Positions 31,264 to 45,402 of a stretch of 64,000 nt of DNA are shown piece after piece. The stretch lies in assembly GCA_024349245.1 (NCBI GenBank), contig JALDNG010000093.1, forward strand, positions 17,501 through 81,500. The letters are read 5' to 3'. The stretch's first letter is position 1. Every line of letters begins with the position of its first letter. The notes beneath the pieces are model-generated. The model ran no database searches. It saw nothing but the letters and a program-made list of their open reading frames with translations, and had not been told where the DNA came from. Position numbers and translations under genes: made by a program. The stretch is from Neodontobutis hainanensis. Its lineage: Eukaryota > Chordata > Actinopteri > Gobiiformes > Odontobutidae.

Positions 31264-33726
31264 AGAATAAGAGAAATATATTTTACTTGACAGACTTAGA
31301 AACACATCTTGTTTCACTCTGAGACTCTTTTACTCGTGTTTCAATGTGAGAAACTTCCAAATACAACTATAATCCACTTTGACAAACCACTCTTAAAACC
31401 TAGTCTTTAAAGTCCACTTCACGTGGCCCCGTTAAATCTGACTCTAATGATCCGTTGGTGGATGAGAGCTAAAGCCGACCGCTCCCCTGAGCTCTGAGCA
31501 GAGGGAAAGGCCAACGCTGGACACACTCCCTCTCACAGCGACGAAAGGCCAGTCCCTGGGAGCTTTCCTTTCTTCAGTCTCCTATTCTCTTCATCTGCAC
31601 AAGTCTGCACCAGCCAGCTCTTACTTTTGACTTTGTTTGAAGCCTGAAAGAGTCAGAGGTTCCCTTCACACCTGGTCAGATTGGAATGTAATAAATAGTG
31701 TGAATGAGCTGAAAAATGTCAGCATTTTTAGTTGTAGATGCTCACTTTTCAGAATAGTTATAGTCAAGTTAGTTTACTATTAACCACTATTAGATCATTG
31801 AGGCTGTAAGAAGCTTAGTAGAGTAATAACGACCTTTGTCCAAGGAACGTCAACAGACCTGAGGGTGATGATTTCCATTCATTTGAGCGAGGTAGCAAAC
31901 TAAAACTGCTAAATAAAAAGGTTTTATTAGACAAACCTAATTGTTTTCCATATAGTTGGTGAGGAAGAAGCACAATGCAACAATAAAAAAACGAATTATT
32001 TAGCATGATAGGTATAACACACACCAACTTTACACATTCAAATGTAATTGGAGTTATTTCATCCGTGCTCTATTGGAACATGTGAGGCCCTAAACCGCTG
32101 CAGAGAGTACAGGGAGTACGGAGACTACACTCTAAAGCTTCGCACACGGGGGGGGCACAATATGCAATGTTTGGTGGTTAATGCTAATTCTGTTATTGAA
32201 AATATAGTAAAGTCTATAAATTAGAAGCATATGCATGGTTTGGTGCCTTAATCGCATTGAAGACCATCAAGAAGTAAATCACTCACTGCATCTTTACAGA
32301 ACCAGTGGCTCATACATAAAGGGCACTAAATTAGTTACAAAGATGTCAATGAATTTAGAGTTTGGTTGTGGTGATGGACAATATTGTGTTGGTTTCTTGT
32401 TTTCACTCTCGAAAACACATTAAACACTACGTGATGTTTTTGTTGCCAGTTTATGATCCTCTCATTTAGATGTTGCGCTCTATTTGTGATTCACAATTTA
32501 AGAGAACCTTACTAGAGTTTCAGTAGGAAGCGGACTGAGACCCATGTCTTGAAAAGGTCTCGGGGCATGTTTAGTGGCACTGAGGTTCACACTTCAATCC
32601 AAGTGTACTGCACTCACTGAGCTATCAACACAGCAAGTGTGAACACAGAGAATGTTTCTCAATATAATGATGGTAGTGGAAGTAAAAAAAGTGCTGTTTT
32701 AATAAGTCAGAAGCCAGCACAGTTTTGCATATGAAGCAGCAAATTGAAATCTGATCAAATGTGGACTCAAGGCAACACAAGAAACAATGAGACGAGCTGG
32801 AAACCTCTCTCCACAAAGCTGAACGGACTGAAATAGATGGTCTAAAGGGGATCTAAGACACAAAACATTTTCTGCCTTAGGATGAATCAGTGCTTCATTT
32901 GCATCTTTTCCAAATATCTGGGGGATGACTGGAGTGCTCCTGATGAGACAGGGACATAATGAGACGCTGCTGGAAAAGGTTGAAGGAGTCTGAATCCAGA
33001 CGGGCCAGACCTACTCCGAGGAACAGTGAGACACAACTCTGCTTCTGCAATTAGCACATATGACATTTGCAAAGGAAAAGATCAGTTAAGGTCTTTCATT
33101 TCGCTTCCACCAAAGTCCATCTGTTCAAATTTCAAACAATGTTCCCACAAAGATTGAAGTGTTTGAGGAAAAGTAGCGCTGACTTTCCAACAGAGCGGAG
33201 TGCACAGAATGAGAGCATGGCAGTTTGACAGTTTGCAGCCAAAAGTTTGAAGGGGAAACAGAAGCCGGTCTAGACACAGCCAGAAAGTCTGTGAGTGCCT
33301 GCTTTTGAAAAATGGCACTGTGTGATGCCAAATGTTGAATGGAATTATGTAGAATTTGAGGCTGATATTCAACTGTTTTTAAGCAGCTGAGACGAAGGTC
33401 TTATTAGGGCCATTAAAAGTGTATCTGACTTGACCTTATACTTAGGTTCAGTTTTTATTCTTTTATATTCATTCTATAGATTAAGGTATCTGAAAATAAT
33501 TTGGGGTATATCCTTTGGCTAGAGTGAATGAATGTGGTTATAAGTTGGCGGAGTAATTCGGAACAATATGCATTAATCCTTCTTGCCTGTGAGCCAGAAA
33601 ATGGGATTCAGCCAGATCATAAAATAATTCACAAATTTACAAAAAAATTACGTTTTGTTTTTGCAGAACGACAACATATTGATGCTCAGAGAGGAACAAA
33701 AGAAAATGTGTAACATTTGTAAAATC

Positions 33727-34062
33727 TCTTTCTCAGACAGACATAGAACAAAACACCAAGGTTTCTGAGGCTGGACTGGATGAACCCAAGGAACAGAGGT
33801 GCTGTTTGATCAGAGGACGTTTATAGTCTGGAGCTAAGATTAAGGTTTCAGTCTTTTGTGTGTTCAGTTGTAAGTAGTTATTGTTTAACCTGTTTATGCA
33901 ATAAATCTGTGAACTTATTAAACTCAGAATTTCTAAAAGAACAGTACGACTGAATGTCATCAGCTTTCCCCAAGAGGGCGAATGTACAATAAAAATAAAA
34001 TAGGACCTAAAACCAAGCCCTGAGGAACTCCACATGACAGCGGGGTCATTTCAGACCAAATG
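33727..34062 (-). pseudogene. LINE reverse transcriptase fragment
   Basis: In one minus-strand frame the segment reads GVPQGLVLGPILFLLYI, the conserved RT box before the catalytic loop. In another frame it reads NNNYLQLNTQKTETLILAPD and KQHLCSLGSS, the RT region after the loop (N-x-x-K-T-E). At least one frameshift separates them. This is a dead, 5'- and 3'-truncated copy. Confidence 0.75.
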
Positions 34063-34635
34063 TTATTAATACAAACACAAAATGATCCAGAGAACCCCAT
34101 TTTGTTCTGTAGACTTCTGACGCTTGTCTGATTTAGTGTACTGTCCCTTGTCAGCAGCTATCATACTGTCCCTTGATACTTTTAGAAGGGCAGTCCCAGA
34201 ATGGCACCCGTTTAAATTGTTTCCATCAATAAATGCAGTCAGCTGTTCAAAGTTTTCACTATAGAGGACTCTATAGTGCATTCAATTAGTGGACAACTTC
34301 AGACACTATACTATTGTTTTATGTTTCTGACTCCGGTATACAGAAGACTTAACAGTATATACAGTTTGTAATGATATACTGTATATAGGCCTACATGTTT
34401 TATTCAACAAGTATTGTCCTTTTATTGCAAGTCTTTCTTGACTTAAGAGGCAAGCTATCTCCATCTGTATGAGCAAAGGTAAGCACACGTTAGTATTTTT
34501 TTATCATTGCAAGGACTTAAATAATCTAACAAACAAATGAGCCGACTCCTTTACGGTGGCAGTAATTACTGTACTAATATTGAAACTACAGTTATTCAAA
34601 CATGTGCAAGTGAACCAGTGGTGTTCCAGCTCTAA

Positions 34636-34716
34636 CACTGGTAATTAGAAGCTTAATGTAAGTCACTTTAAATAAAAGCATCAGCTAAATGACCAAATGT
34701 AAATGTAAATGTGAAC
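34636..34716 (+). repeat. SINE/LINE 3' tail fragment
   Basis: TGTAAGTCACTTTAAATAAAAGCATCAGCT followed by AAATGTAAATGTAAATG is, split here in words of 20 or fewer (TGTAAGTCACTTTAAATAAA, then AGCATCAGCTAAATG), the tail shared by many fish SINEs and their partner LINEs. The rest of the element is not recognisable. Confidence 0.5.
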
Positions 34717-37700
34717 CAAACAGTAGAAAGAGAGGCACTAGGCCCTGAAGGTAGTCTGGCCAGCCACAACTAACTCTTTTACAATTCTATACAAAGAAGT
34801 TTGTCTGGCACCATGTTGCTTGCATTCAATTTCCAGGGCGGGGTTTACAAGAGGAATAATAACCAATCAGAAAAAAAAGAAAATGGTCTGGTATACCAGG
34901 CGACCCTAAAGGACTGAGGGGGATGTGCTGAAAAAGTGAAATGGGTTCATTCCTGAATAAGGAATCACCCTAACATGTCTGTACTGTTCTGAATACATTT
35001 TAAGCGATCCTATTAAAAGTAGAGTACAATAAAGTCATACTTTGCAGGTTTTGTAAAATCCAAGCTACATCTGAATTGTATTTCCTTCATTATTTTCTCC
35101 TGGACTTTTCTTGTACATTTGCACCTTTAACTAAGATTTAACAAACAACTTAAAACATGACCCAGAGAACCGATTAGCTTGTATTTACTTACAATGGACT
35201 AACTCACTATTTTACATTTGAATTATGGTTTGAATTTGTTTGATTTCTAAAATGAGCTATAATCATCACTCATTTATTTGGAAGGAGCATGTCATCTCAT
35301 TTACTGCAGACTTTTGGGAGAAATTAAAGGGGCATTTTTACAATTGACCACAAAAGCCTCAATAAACACGTAGCTCTGATTAAAAAGGATTGGCGCAAAT
35401 GGAATCAGCAAGGTCACGCCATTAATAAGAGCGTGATTACAATTTTATATCAAGCCCTGATTAAATGGAGATGGGTTCAGTTTTCAGGACACTCACAATA
35501 ACAAACTTTCACATGGGCCCTCCTTTCAACCGGATTTTGTCACCTTTAATACATCTGGTCTGTGGAATACTGGAAACTACACTGAAATCAATGGGTGAGG
35601 TATGGTTTAACATTTAGCAGCCAACAATTACACTTAAGGACCAGGTTTAAAATATGTCAGTGATAAACATGGACATCAACATATATGACCACTTATAGAC
35701 CACTTTTTATCAGCATCAGTTCAATTAAACTTTCATAATGCAAAATACTTCACAATATGCATTCTTTCGCAGTGCATCACATTTCTATGAAGACCTGGAG
35801 GTGATTGGGTGAACCAGCTGTCAGAAACCACATATCACCAGATCATTTTATCCAATCATTCACATTGGGGACAGGAAAATGATTGTTTCATTGTCACAAT
35901 TAAAAACAACATCCAAATGGAATGCTCCAAGTGGTATGGCAATAAATAAAAATTTAAAAATACATGAAAGTGGGTATTATGACATGATATCAGAAAACAA
36001 CTGAGAAACAAAAAGATTATTCATGCTATGGATGAATAATATTATGCTTTTTAGCTTTTTGGACTTTTGGGGCTTTTTTGACTACCAGATTGAACACCGC
36101 ACCGGTCTAGACCACGGCTGACTGTGTACACTGCTTATGTTTGACTTCTGTACATTATCACTGAGAAATTGTACACACAAACTTTTTTTTTACTTTACTA
36201 AACATTAGCATCACTAGCAACAAAAGCTATAGCTATGATTAACGTTTACAAAACTCTGAACTCGTTCCCATCCTAAATTTGGATTTCTTTTGTGGTCATC
36301 CGTGTAAATGAAAGACCAGTTAGCTTAGCAAATTATATTAGATTCCATTGGAGATTTTAATTTGAGTGAGTTAGGAGCAGACTAACGCTAGTGACGGCAG
36401 AGCGTGTGGGTCATCTAGGCTGAAGGAAGGATGAGGATAGGAGCTGGAAGGACACAACAAAGAGAGAATGACTGCACAAGGAAAGATAAAAACAGACACG
36501 TGATCAAATATACATAAGAGCTGAACAAGTGAGAGGTAAACCTGATGGCCTGCACAGCCTCGTGATCTGGCCGAGACATGACAGACAGAACGCTAATGGC
36601 ACAAAAAACGCTGTGTGACACAACCTGTGGTCAACTAGCAGCAGCCAGGACTGGTGGACTTTCACGACTCACGACTCTTTCATTCAGTCAGGCTCTTTTT
36701 GAAAATGAGAAAAAGTAAAATGTAAAATGTATAATAGTTTCTTGTAGTAATTCACACCTACTAATTCAATAGAAAAGTTACAATAGAAAACTAGCCTTCA
36801 GATAAGGCACTTTATTACTTCACAACTGAATCTACCAGAGGTCTTTTCTCCAAACTACTGTGTAGAACATCATGGCAGACCTTAGGAGTCCCTGGGTGGA
36901 TAAATTAAAAACGATATGGGAGCAGGTCCTAAGCCTCACCGTAACATAGGAGGCCTGTACTTATGCACTCAAACTGGTCAGTTCATCCTCTCTCTGGGCC
37001 CACCACCCGTCTAGTTTAAAGTTTTATTTATTTTATTTATATTTTTTTGTTTAGTTGTTTCTTATAAGTGAGAAAGAAAAAAGAGAGAGAAAAGAATACA
37101 AATAATTTCAAACAAAAGCTGACCTTGACTGAAAGAAATATTATTATTATTTTTATTACATCAAACTTATACAGTGCTTTTCATGAACCAAAAAGACACT
37201 TTACATTCAATCCACAGTCACATACTGAGGGCCACAGCTGCTCTGGAACACACTCACACTCTGACCATCACCACATACATTCACCAAACATACTTACACA
37301 TTCATACACCAGTGCCACAGACTCTGGGGGTGTAGGGTGAAGACTGAGATTTATTATTGCTTACCCCAATAAACATTCAAATCAAAACACCACGTGATAC
37401 AATAAAACAAAACAAAACAAATTCATAAAAACAGAAGAAAAACAAACTCTTGTACTGCTCCAATATTAATTAATCATCATTATCTGGATTATTTCTAAAT
37501 TTAACTTACATATTTTTTTTAATTACAGCAATGTTTCTACACCTTTTAAGTTATTGTATTTTGTTCCAGAGTCACACAACTGCGAGTGATAGACTGTCTC
37601 TTTAAGGCGGTACAAAAACACGGTACATTTAAATTGAATTTTCCCCTTAAATTATACCCTTCCTTCTTGATTAAGAAATATTTTGTGGATGTTATTCAGG

Positions 37701-40700
37701 AATTGATTGTTTCTAGCTTTATATAATAACAATGTTTTTAATTTAACTAGGTCTTCAAGTTTAAGGGGTATGATTTCAGGAACAGTGCATTGGTGTGATC
37801 TGTATAACCCACATTATGTACAATTCTGATGGCTTTTTTCTGGAGTCTATATAATGTTTCTAAATGGTTCTTGAAGACAAACAGTCGCCTTTCAGTGGCC
37901 TTTCAACAGAACTAGCCTTGTTTTTACTCAGTGCTTCGGTGTCCTCACTGCCCAAACTGATGCACACGGCTGGCAACTAAACTGGACACATGCTAAAATG
38001 TAGATATGATATGCACAGGTAAAGGATATAAACAGTTATTTACAGTAATAGATGAAAATGCAAAAGAGAAAAGGATAAACAATAAGATGCTTTACTGCAA
38101 AGATTACACAGTCAGTGGGAGAAAAAAGGGACTAGTATCGAAGTGGTTTTAGGCCCAGAGTTCCCTCTTTAAAACTGAGTCAGCGGCAAATAAGAAAATT
38201 GGCAAGCAGCCGCTCTGTCTAACAAAAATCTATGAAAGACAAGCTCTACTCAGTCAATATACTGTGCAGCTCTGATCAGCCTCTTCCCTTCGGATATAGA
38301 TACAGACTGCCCAGAGCCAGAATAAATAGATTCAAACTTACTTTAGTTCTATGAGCAACCAACACACTTTAACTGACTTTTATATTTCTCTTCACATATT
38401 TTAAAGCCAAAATTATTTAAGTATGCTTGTTTTAATGAGGAGATGATTGAGATTAAATTAACTTTTAACGGAGTTGTGTTCTGTCTCTTTATTATTATTT
38501 TAGAATTTTCTGCACCACTGCCATGTTTTGAACATTTCTCTTAAGGGACACTGAAGATGAACAGAGGAGGTCGACTACTTCATTTAGACCATGAGGTCAC
38601 CATCAACTTATTATCATATTATTATCGATTGGTTAAATAGTCAAACACATTACCTTTAGAGAAGTTATTTGGTAACCTCAGCGGTCTTTCACAACATTCT
38701 CATCTACAGCTTAGTCTGACTAAAAGAAAAGATAAAAAACAATCAACGTTTGCCTTTACGTTTTCAAAAGCAAACCACACAATTAACGCCAAAGCTGCCC
38801 CAAAGTATCCAGTACGGTGCACTTTTTTTGGGACTCTTTGGATCCCTTTTGGTAATAAAAACTTATCTGTACTGACCCCACCCAAAAGGAACAACAGTAT
38901 GTGTAGCTTACAGGGAAAAAAAAGTTTGCTATGTGTATGTGCTATGCTTTTTTAATTCTTCCATCCTGTGCATGGATCTATACAGCGCATATATACTATA
39001 CTACAATCACCCGTAAAGTGTACAGTTGAGATGGATTCTGCCGTTGGAGAGAAGCAACCAGCCTCCGGCACAACGCAAACCTCCACGGACACTCCTCGCA
39101 AACATAAAAAACTTTACTACTTTCTGTGGTAAGTTTACAGTTTCTAGTATGGCATCGAGAGTGTTGATGTTGAAATTAAGAAAGTCTCATCCTCGTTCAA
39201 ATCAGAGGATAACTAAATCATAACTAAAACAACTTTAGCAAGAGGCGTTCACTCGCTCACCGTCTGTGTCTCTTCTGCTGCTGCACGGACTGGTCCAGGG
39301 CCAAGCGCAACAATAAGCGCAACAAAAACAAGTCAGTGTCTGAGCTTTACTCTCCAAAATGAACAAACAGTCACGTAAATGTCCCGTCACCGGCAGAGAA
39401 CAGAGAGAATGAGCAGTAATCTGTGTTAGCAAAGATGATAAACTGTAAATTGACGCTGTTTTTCCGAGTTTAAACCATCTCTGAGCCATAAGTTATTATT
39501 GTATAACACAGTCAGACCTGTGTTAAACTAAGTGTTCACCTGTTTGAGGCCCTTGTCAGAGAGATGTAATAATGTTCTGGATCATGTGCTGCCTTCTGTG
39601 AGTCTCTGCTGCAGCCACTGAGTAAAGACTTGAGGTCTCCAACTTAAGGTCTTTTTTGCTTGTCTGAAAAAAAAGAATTGAAATTAAGAGTGCAGGGATG
39701 CATCTGCTCTTAAATGGAGAGTGATTAATTTGAGGTTTTAAGGTGCAGTCAGTATTTTGTAGAAGAGCTCAGTGGTGTTTTACTAAATTGTGAGCAGCAA
39801 AAACACCAAAGTCCAAATAAAAAGTGTTTTTAGGGTCAGCTGCTGTGATAGAGACTTTTGTGTGGTATTATGTGCCTTTACATTTCCACCTGTTGCTGAT
39901 GATAAAATCTAACTTTTTAGAGTCTTAATGCGACAAAGCTCCAGAAGCACGTCCTTGTCGACTTGCAGGTAGTGTACACGAGGACATAGCACAATTTCCA
40001 AACTAATGTCTGCCAGTGACATTCCTCTGTCTCTTATCTAGACATCCACACGCCTCAGAGAAGAATCATTTAATGCTACAGCTCGTCCTCTCACACAAAC
40101 TCCGCCGGGTCGGCCCACAGTGTTGCCTCTCTGGAGGAAAGAGTCTGTTTCTCTGACTGGTGCGGTAGAGTCTTATCGGAGCGTACAGCCAGGGTCGCGA
40201 GTGGATGCAGAGGTGAGCAAAGCCAACACAACCTCCAGATGACACAAATCAGCGACCTGGGCTTTGAATACCATCACAGTTTCTTTTCTCTTTTGCTGAC
40301 TGTGTTGCCACTTTATTCCCCAGAACCAAAAAAGAGGTGTAGTATTATATTTCACAGAAACCTTGTCACACAGGTTGGATCCATACTGTTTAGTACAGGT
40401 GTGTTTCACTGTATGGCAGAATACAATCTGCAACACTTAACACTATACAATATCTATTTTTAAGGAGAAATAAAACACGTTTGAACTTTTGATATTATAT
40501 AAGATTTAAATACAAAAAGAGTCCTCTACATTATGCATTATTGACTTAGACCTATTGCTAGACTGAATAGTAGGCTACTGCCCACTACCCTAAAGATAAT
40601 GGTTTTGGAAAATGGCTACAAACTAACTGACTATGTGTGCAGTCAGCGAGTGAGAAGCTCAATATTTTTGTTGCACTGTTTCTGCAAACATTTAGGCTAC

Positions 40701-42253
40701 AGCAGCTAAAACCTACAAGCTACATTGCTGATTCTTAAAGCTCCACTGATTTGTTTTTAACTAGTTGACAGTGTTGTACACCAATAGGAGCATCCCAAAC
40801 ACAACAATTTGCAACATGAGTCAAAATGATGTACTGTTAGGTGATTACAGTTTTCTGAATTACAAAAAAACCTCCGGTAGTTTCTGTTATGTCTGAAGGA
40901 AACTCTTAAAATGCCCTCATTAGTCTTGGTGTTACAAGGCTGGAGTTATAGCCATATACTGCTGCAAAAAACAATTAAAAGAGAATTCTTCCACCCCTTT
41001 TGAACTTTAACATCAGAGCGCTGCAGCAGTTTTCCTACATTTTAGGGGCTTACAATTTAATGTTGTGTTCTGCTTCTGTTTAATGAAATATGGACAGTGA
41101 ATATAATGATTTTATATAAAGAAGTCAGAGCTCTAAGAAGCTGATTCTGTTTAAAACAGTAAATGCTGTTGAGTAACCCTTGCGTTGTTTAAGTTTATTA
41201 ATTACATTTTTTGCTTGTAATGTGACTGTTTAGCAACAAAACAAGCTTTGTTTTGTGGTTCTCTTTAAATTTTTATTTTTGTCCTTGAAGAGTTCAACTT
41301 TCAATAAGCATACTTCACTGTTGGAGCCACAACCGAGGAGTTACCAAAGTGGAACTGGAGCACCTGTAAGTGTACCATACTGACCTGACCTGTACTCCCA
41401 CAAAAACATGCTTTTTAAAAAAACAAACAAAAAAAAGAACTGTGGGTAGCTCCAAAGTTACATTTTATTCATGTTTTATTCCCGTGACTCTCCGCTCGCT
41501 CAACAACAGCATCATTAGCAACCTCCGTCTGATGGATCACATGTGACAGCAGAGAAGTGCTCATCATTTTTATTGCCCAAACTCATTTATGACACAGCCT
41601 CCTCACTGTCTGCTGTATTAACCTTCGACCCACATAAAGGCCGCATCAAACCAGAGGACATCTTTGGAAATCCATTTATTCAGAAGGCTAGGGTTAGAGA
41701 AACAGATGGTAAACACATTTAAAGTTTGTATAAAAGTGGGTTTGAAGAGAATGTAAAATATCTAGGAAAGGTTACCACACCAGTCACACATACTTTGTTT
41801 TCTTTCTTTGAGAGGGCTCATGTGAAAATACAAGCCAGAAGAGATTACCCAGAAAATCTCCACAGGAATTTTTCCTCCAGATCTAGTAACATCACAAAAA
41901 AATGTAGTCGCAAGGCTGTGTTGAATGAAACCAGGACATGTTACATCGTCACTGATGAGACGTATTTAAACTTGCAGACTGTTTACAGCAGCAGGGAGTG
42001 AGCGCAGAACCAACATCTCTTGTTTGTCAAGTTGCATTTTGATTTACACGAGGACAGACTTCTTGTCTTGTACTGAATATCATACGCGGTTTGAGTTGTG
42101 CAAAAAAAACATCTTGTGGGTGACGAGCCAAGGAGTTGCAGGAATGACATTTAGACACAGACAGAAAACTATTCACTGAGCACATTCGTTTACAAGATTA
42201 GATTCACCAATTCACCTGCACATACAGGAACGGCTGGTATCAATAGTGCAATG
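34717..42253. other. Intronic DNA, mostly unassigned
   Basis: It holds the SINE fragment at 37.14 kb and a possible conserved non-coding stretch at 35.32-35.48 kb. GC-richer patches occur at 39.0-39.5 and 40.0-40.25 kb, the latter ending in a donor-like GAGGTGAGC at about 40210, but no exon could be recognised. Confidence 0.45.
37136..37340 (-). mobile_element. SINE family 1, 3' half
   Basis: The minus strand shows GTCTGTGGCACTGGTGTATG and AATGTGTAAG, ending in AAAGTGTCTTTTTGG and an ATT-rich tail. The tRNA-like head is missing. Confidence 0.5.
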
Positions 42254-42946
42254 CAGGGGTCTCACGAGCTACCCACTTTCCAAGCAGCTTGACAAAGACC
42301 TAATGAACTGGTGATGGTTCCGGTCATGAACGAGGGTGGAAGACATCCATCGTTTATACAGTCATTGGTACATATACAATGAATAAGTCAAAACAACACT
42401 AAATTTGTCTGACTTCTAAAAGTAAAATGAAGAGCAGTTTAAAGTGGCGCACATCTTAACAAAGCACAAAAAAGCCGTTCACTGATGTTGGAATTGTAAA
42501 AGAGGCTATGGCCGCATTGGCTGAAACTTTATTCAGCGAACATTAAAGTAGGTTCATAAGCAGACTGTCAGATGAGTCCATAAGAGTAAACCTGAGGCTA
42601 CACCTCTCTCGTTGACTCCATCAGTGCCAGTCATCTGACTGAATACACAAGTATCTGTGCATTTGGAAGTGCATTGTTTAGTTTTATGTTTTAATTTTTT
42701 AGTGTGAGATACACAGGAAAGAAATAAACAAAATGCACATGCAGATAAACTAAATGTTTTATTTCAAAATGTGAGTTTTGGACACAACATTTTGTAAAAG
42801 TTCAGGTTTAATGTTCTGGCAAAAACAAATACATTTTGTTTGTGTTAAAATAAGCTGTAAGAATAAATGTTATAAACACAAGTAGCTCTCTTTTTCTTTT
42901 TGTTAGAGTAGCTCTCTGAGGAAAACAGGTTGGAGACCCTGAGGCT
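42254..42946. mobile_element. Possible hAT-type element
   Basis: The left edge reads CAGGGGTCTCACGAGCTAC. The right edge reads GTAGCTCTCTGAGGAAAACA, then GGTTGGAGACCCTG, so the two edges share CAGGG-GTCTC and an AGCTAC word in inverted orientation. The interior has no transposase text. Support is limited to these edges. Confidence 0.35.
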
Positions 42947-45327
42947 AATGTACTGCGACTGGCTCTGCGTTCATTAACTTAGGTTCAACATTACCTTTAA
43001 CTCCACTGAACAAACATTTTTGTTAAATGTCTTAATAAATATTGTACCAATGACTTGTCTTAGCATTATTATATAATGAGTTTTGATATGGTTTTATTTC
43101 TTCAACACCACTATCCTGCCGTGGCGTTGTCATCGTAATATTACCTACCTTTCATGTGGTTACAACCCTGAAAAATCCCTACTAACTCACCACTGCGTAC
43201 TTAACAACACTGCTCACTTTTTTAAATGAACGATGAAACAAAAAGTGACATTGTGATTTGATAAATATTTAATATAATTTTTTTGAGACAGGCCAATTGT
43301 GGGAGTGGAATCCATTGTTATCGATGTAGAAAAGTACTGTGTTGGGGTGCACTATAAACCTCAAAAAATAATAATGCCAAAACAAACATTTGTTCACAAT
43401 TTTGTTTTATTTACAACATAGACTTCTCATATGCAGCTGTGCTCTGCTTCTCTGAGTCTGGCCATTCCACACAGACAATAATCTACAGTTAATACAGTAA
43501 TTATACAGAAGTGCTACATACAGCCCAAGTTGAAAAATCCCAGCAATTCCTATTTTCTAAATCCAAACTATTTTTGAGCAGCATCTGCCAAACTTTTATG
43601 CAGTGACCTACTTCCATCTCTCTATAAGCCTCGCTCAGTTCTTCTACTATGTGTTACCGATGGAAGTGGTGAATATAGACATCTCCAAATGTAGTCCTCT
43701 CCTTAATCTACATCGAGTGAGGTTACCCAACACTTCATCAACGCACACACTGATGCAGAGCTGAAAGCATCGAGACACGATCCAAACACCATCAGACCAC
43801 AAGCACCAAGCACCGCTTTAAGGAGCTCATCCTAATGGTGTACTCATTATAGAAAAATGTTTTCTTAGGGCAATCCTACGAGCAGAGAGTCAAAAAAACA
43901 GAAAAGTTTATAGCTACCGTGCTTTTGGTGCTAAAGATAATGATTTAGTAAGAACACATTCACTGCATCTTCTCCAACATTACTGGAGTAGTTTCCTGAC
44001 CTGAAAAAGTTTTACCTTGGATTTTATCGACACACTAGATCCATCCCACAGTGAGATCCCTTTATCGAGCTATAATGGTTTACATCCACCCAACTCTCCA
44101 CTCATCTGCATCTACAAAATCAACTCCCCAATCACTCATTTAAAATATGGCGTGCCACAAGGCTCAGTGCTTGGACCATTGTTTTTCTTTCAATTTCTTT
44201 ATTAGACTTTTATTATATTTTTATTATTATTATTCACCTCAAGTTAGACCCACTACACTACTGTATCACATGCATTAAAAAACTGCACAAAACTAACTCA
44301 AATTTAATAATTCAGAGGAGGCACATTTTAACTTCTCATAGAACTCTCATCTGACAAACAGCTCCAAAATTAAATCATTAACATTTTAATTAGTTTCAAC
44401 ATAATATGAACATTTGCAATGTCTGTACCACAAAGACAGCTTGAACCAACATCTGTTGCATGACTGACAATGTTTGTTGGTGTGCGCCAACATGACAACG
44501 TAAAACCACCAAATCCGTCAAATGTATTTTAAACAACATTTTTAGTACAACCAAATCATTTTATGGCCTTTTTTCCAATCCTAACTCATAAGTCATATTA
44601 ACATCAGAAATATTCTAGACCACATTTTCCGTAATATTATATAACCATGTTGTGCCACTTTAAGAAAATCACATCAGAATGTAGAACAAATGCTGTGACA
44701 GTTGTGCACCTGTGTCTCTGAGTTCTAACCAGTGAAATTAGCTGATGCTTGTTGGCCTAATCACAGGCATCTACATTTGATTGGTTTCTCACTCGCCTTT
44801 GTAGAAATTTTACAGCAAGGTCACCAAATCAAATATTTACTGCCAACAGGACAGGACAACAACAGAGCCAGCAGATGACTGTGAATAAGCCATAAACAAC
44901 AGATACAGGCTGTCGCACACTATTACAGACAGAGAGATGAGATTTGTACTTCTGCTGCCCTTTTTCTGAATACACTGAATACCCCATGCTGTATCAATCT
45001 ACCATTTCAGCAGAAAGCTTTTTATGCTTACTCACAAAAGCAAATGTCTTTCCTTCAATGTAAAACAACCTCCTCTCCGATTTCTATTCTCTCCTCTTTT
45101 GAACCATTTTTCATTCAATAAACGTCTTCATGAGCACAAATTGGCCTCTGAGATGAGCATAACTAGGACTCACAGAGATTGAAGATGAATGCTAATGCAT
45201 AACTCAAAACAAACTTTGATGTGACATTTTGGCCAGTCGAAAATGAGAAGAAGACTGATTTTCTTCATTTCAGACGTGTGTTGGTATTTAAAGCACTGTT
45301 TGATTGAGTGGCAGGAGTGTGCCTTAC
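42947..45327. other. Intronic DNA next to ca10 exon 2
   Basis: Only the short LINE fragment at 44.0-44.2 kb is recognisable. The first bases after the exon 2 donor show no unusual structure. Confidence 0.5.
44010..44200 (+). pseudogene. Short LINE reverse transcriptase fragment
   Basis: The plus-strand frame ends THLKYGVPQGSVLGPLFFF, a non-LTR RT box, preceded by a FDTLDPSHSE-like segment (DFIDTLDPS). Only about 60 codons remain. Confidence 0.65.
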
Positions 45328-45402
45328 CTGGAACAAAGCTTCCCTGGACAACATCTTTGTAGGCCCACCAGCTTTCATCGAGCTTAGACTGAATAGGCTG
45401 AC
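45328..45402 (-). CDS. ca10: Carbonic anhydrase-related protein 10, exon 2
   Basis: This 75-bp minus-strand exon is bounded by a strong acceptor (pyrimidine-rich tttgtctctttgttacctgcag, ending at 45403) and a consensus donor (ccag|gtaagg at 45327). It contributes two bases, 24 full codons and one final base, so it is symmetric phase 1-1. The peptide reads QPIQSKLDES followed by WWAYKDVVQGSFVP. Vertebrate CA10 has WWAYKEVVQGSFVP at exactly this distance from its signal peptide, and CA11 has a weaker version (WWSYKDNLQGNFVP). This is the mature N-terminus before the carbonic anhydrase fold. No catalytic-domain exon is visible in the window. The next exon should lie beyond position 1, because I did not find FWGLVN or GKRQSP codon patterns on the minus strand between 1 and 45327. 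Confidence 0.93.

Larger units (their letters stand above)
28999..33726. other. Intronic DNA with two tandem duplications
   Basis: Besides the duplications at 31.13-31.26 kb, only AT-rich unassigned sequence is seen. Stretches at 31.4-31.6 and 32.9-33.3 kb are less AT-rich, without recognisable coding or motifs. Confidence 0.45.
1..45327 (-). other. ca10: Start of a very large intron 2 of ca10 (at least 45 kb)
   Basis: Everything from the donor of exon 2 down to the window edge appears to be intron. CA10 genes in vertebrates are known for very long introns. The span contains the LINE/Tc1/sushi nest (7.85-16.2 kb), several other mobile elements and long AT-rich stretches without recognisable features. 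No host exon was found on either strand, but a short exon without conserved motifs could be missed. Confidence 0.75.

Noticed and set aside
33082..33372. 96-codon minus-strand frame
   Set aside because: No domain, splice context or conserved motif was recognised.
38740..38775. Minus-strand GKR codons (GGCAAACGTTGA) as a possible CA10 exon 3 trace
   Set aside because: A stop codon follows immediately, and the expected FWGLVN and QSPV text is absent.
40100..40215. Exon-like plus-strand segment ending GATGCAGAGGTGAGC
   Set aside because: Only the donor looks good. The peptide is unrecognised, no acceptor with a clear pyrimidine tract precedes it, and the strand is opposite to ca10.
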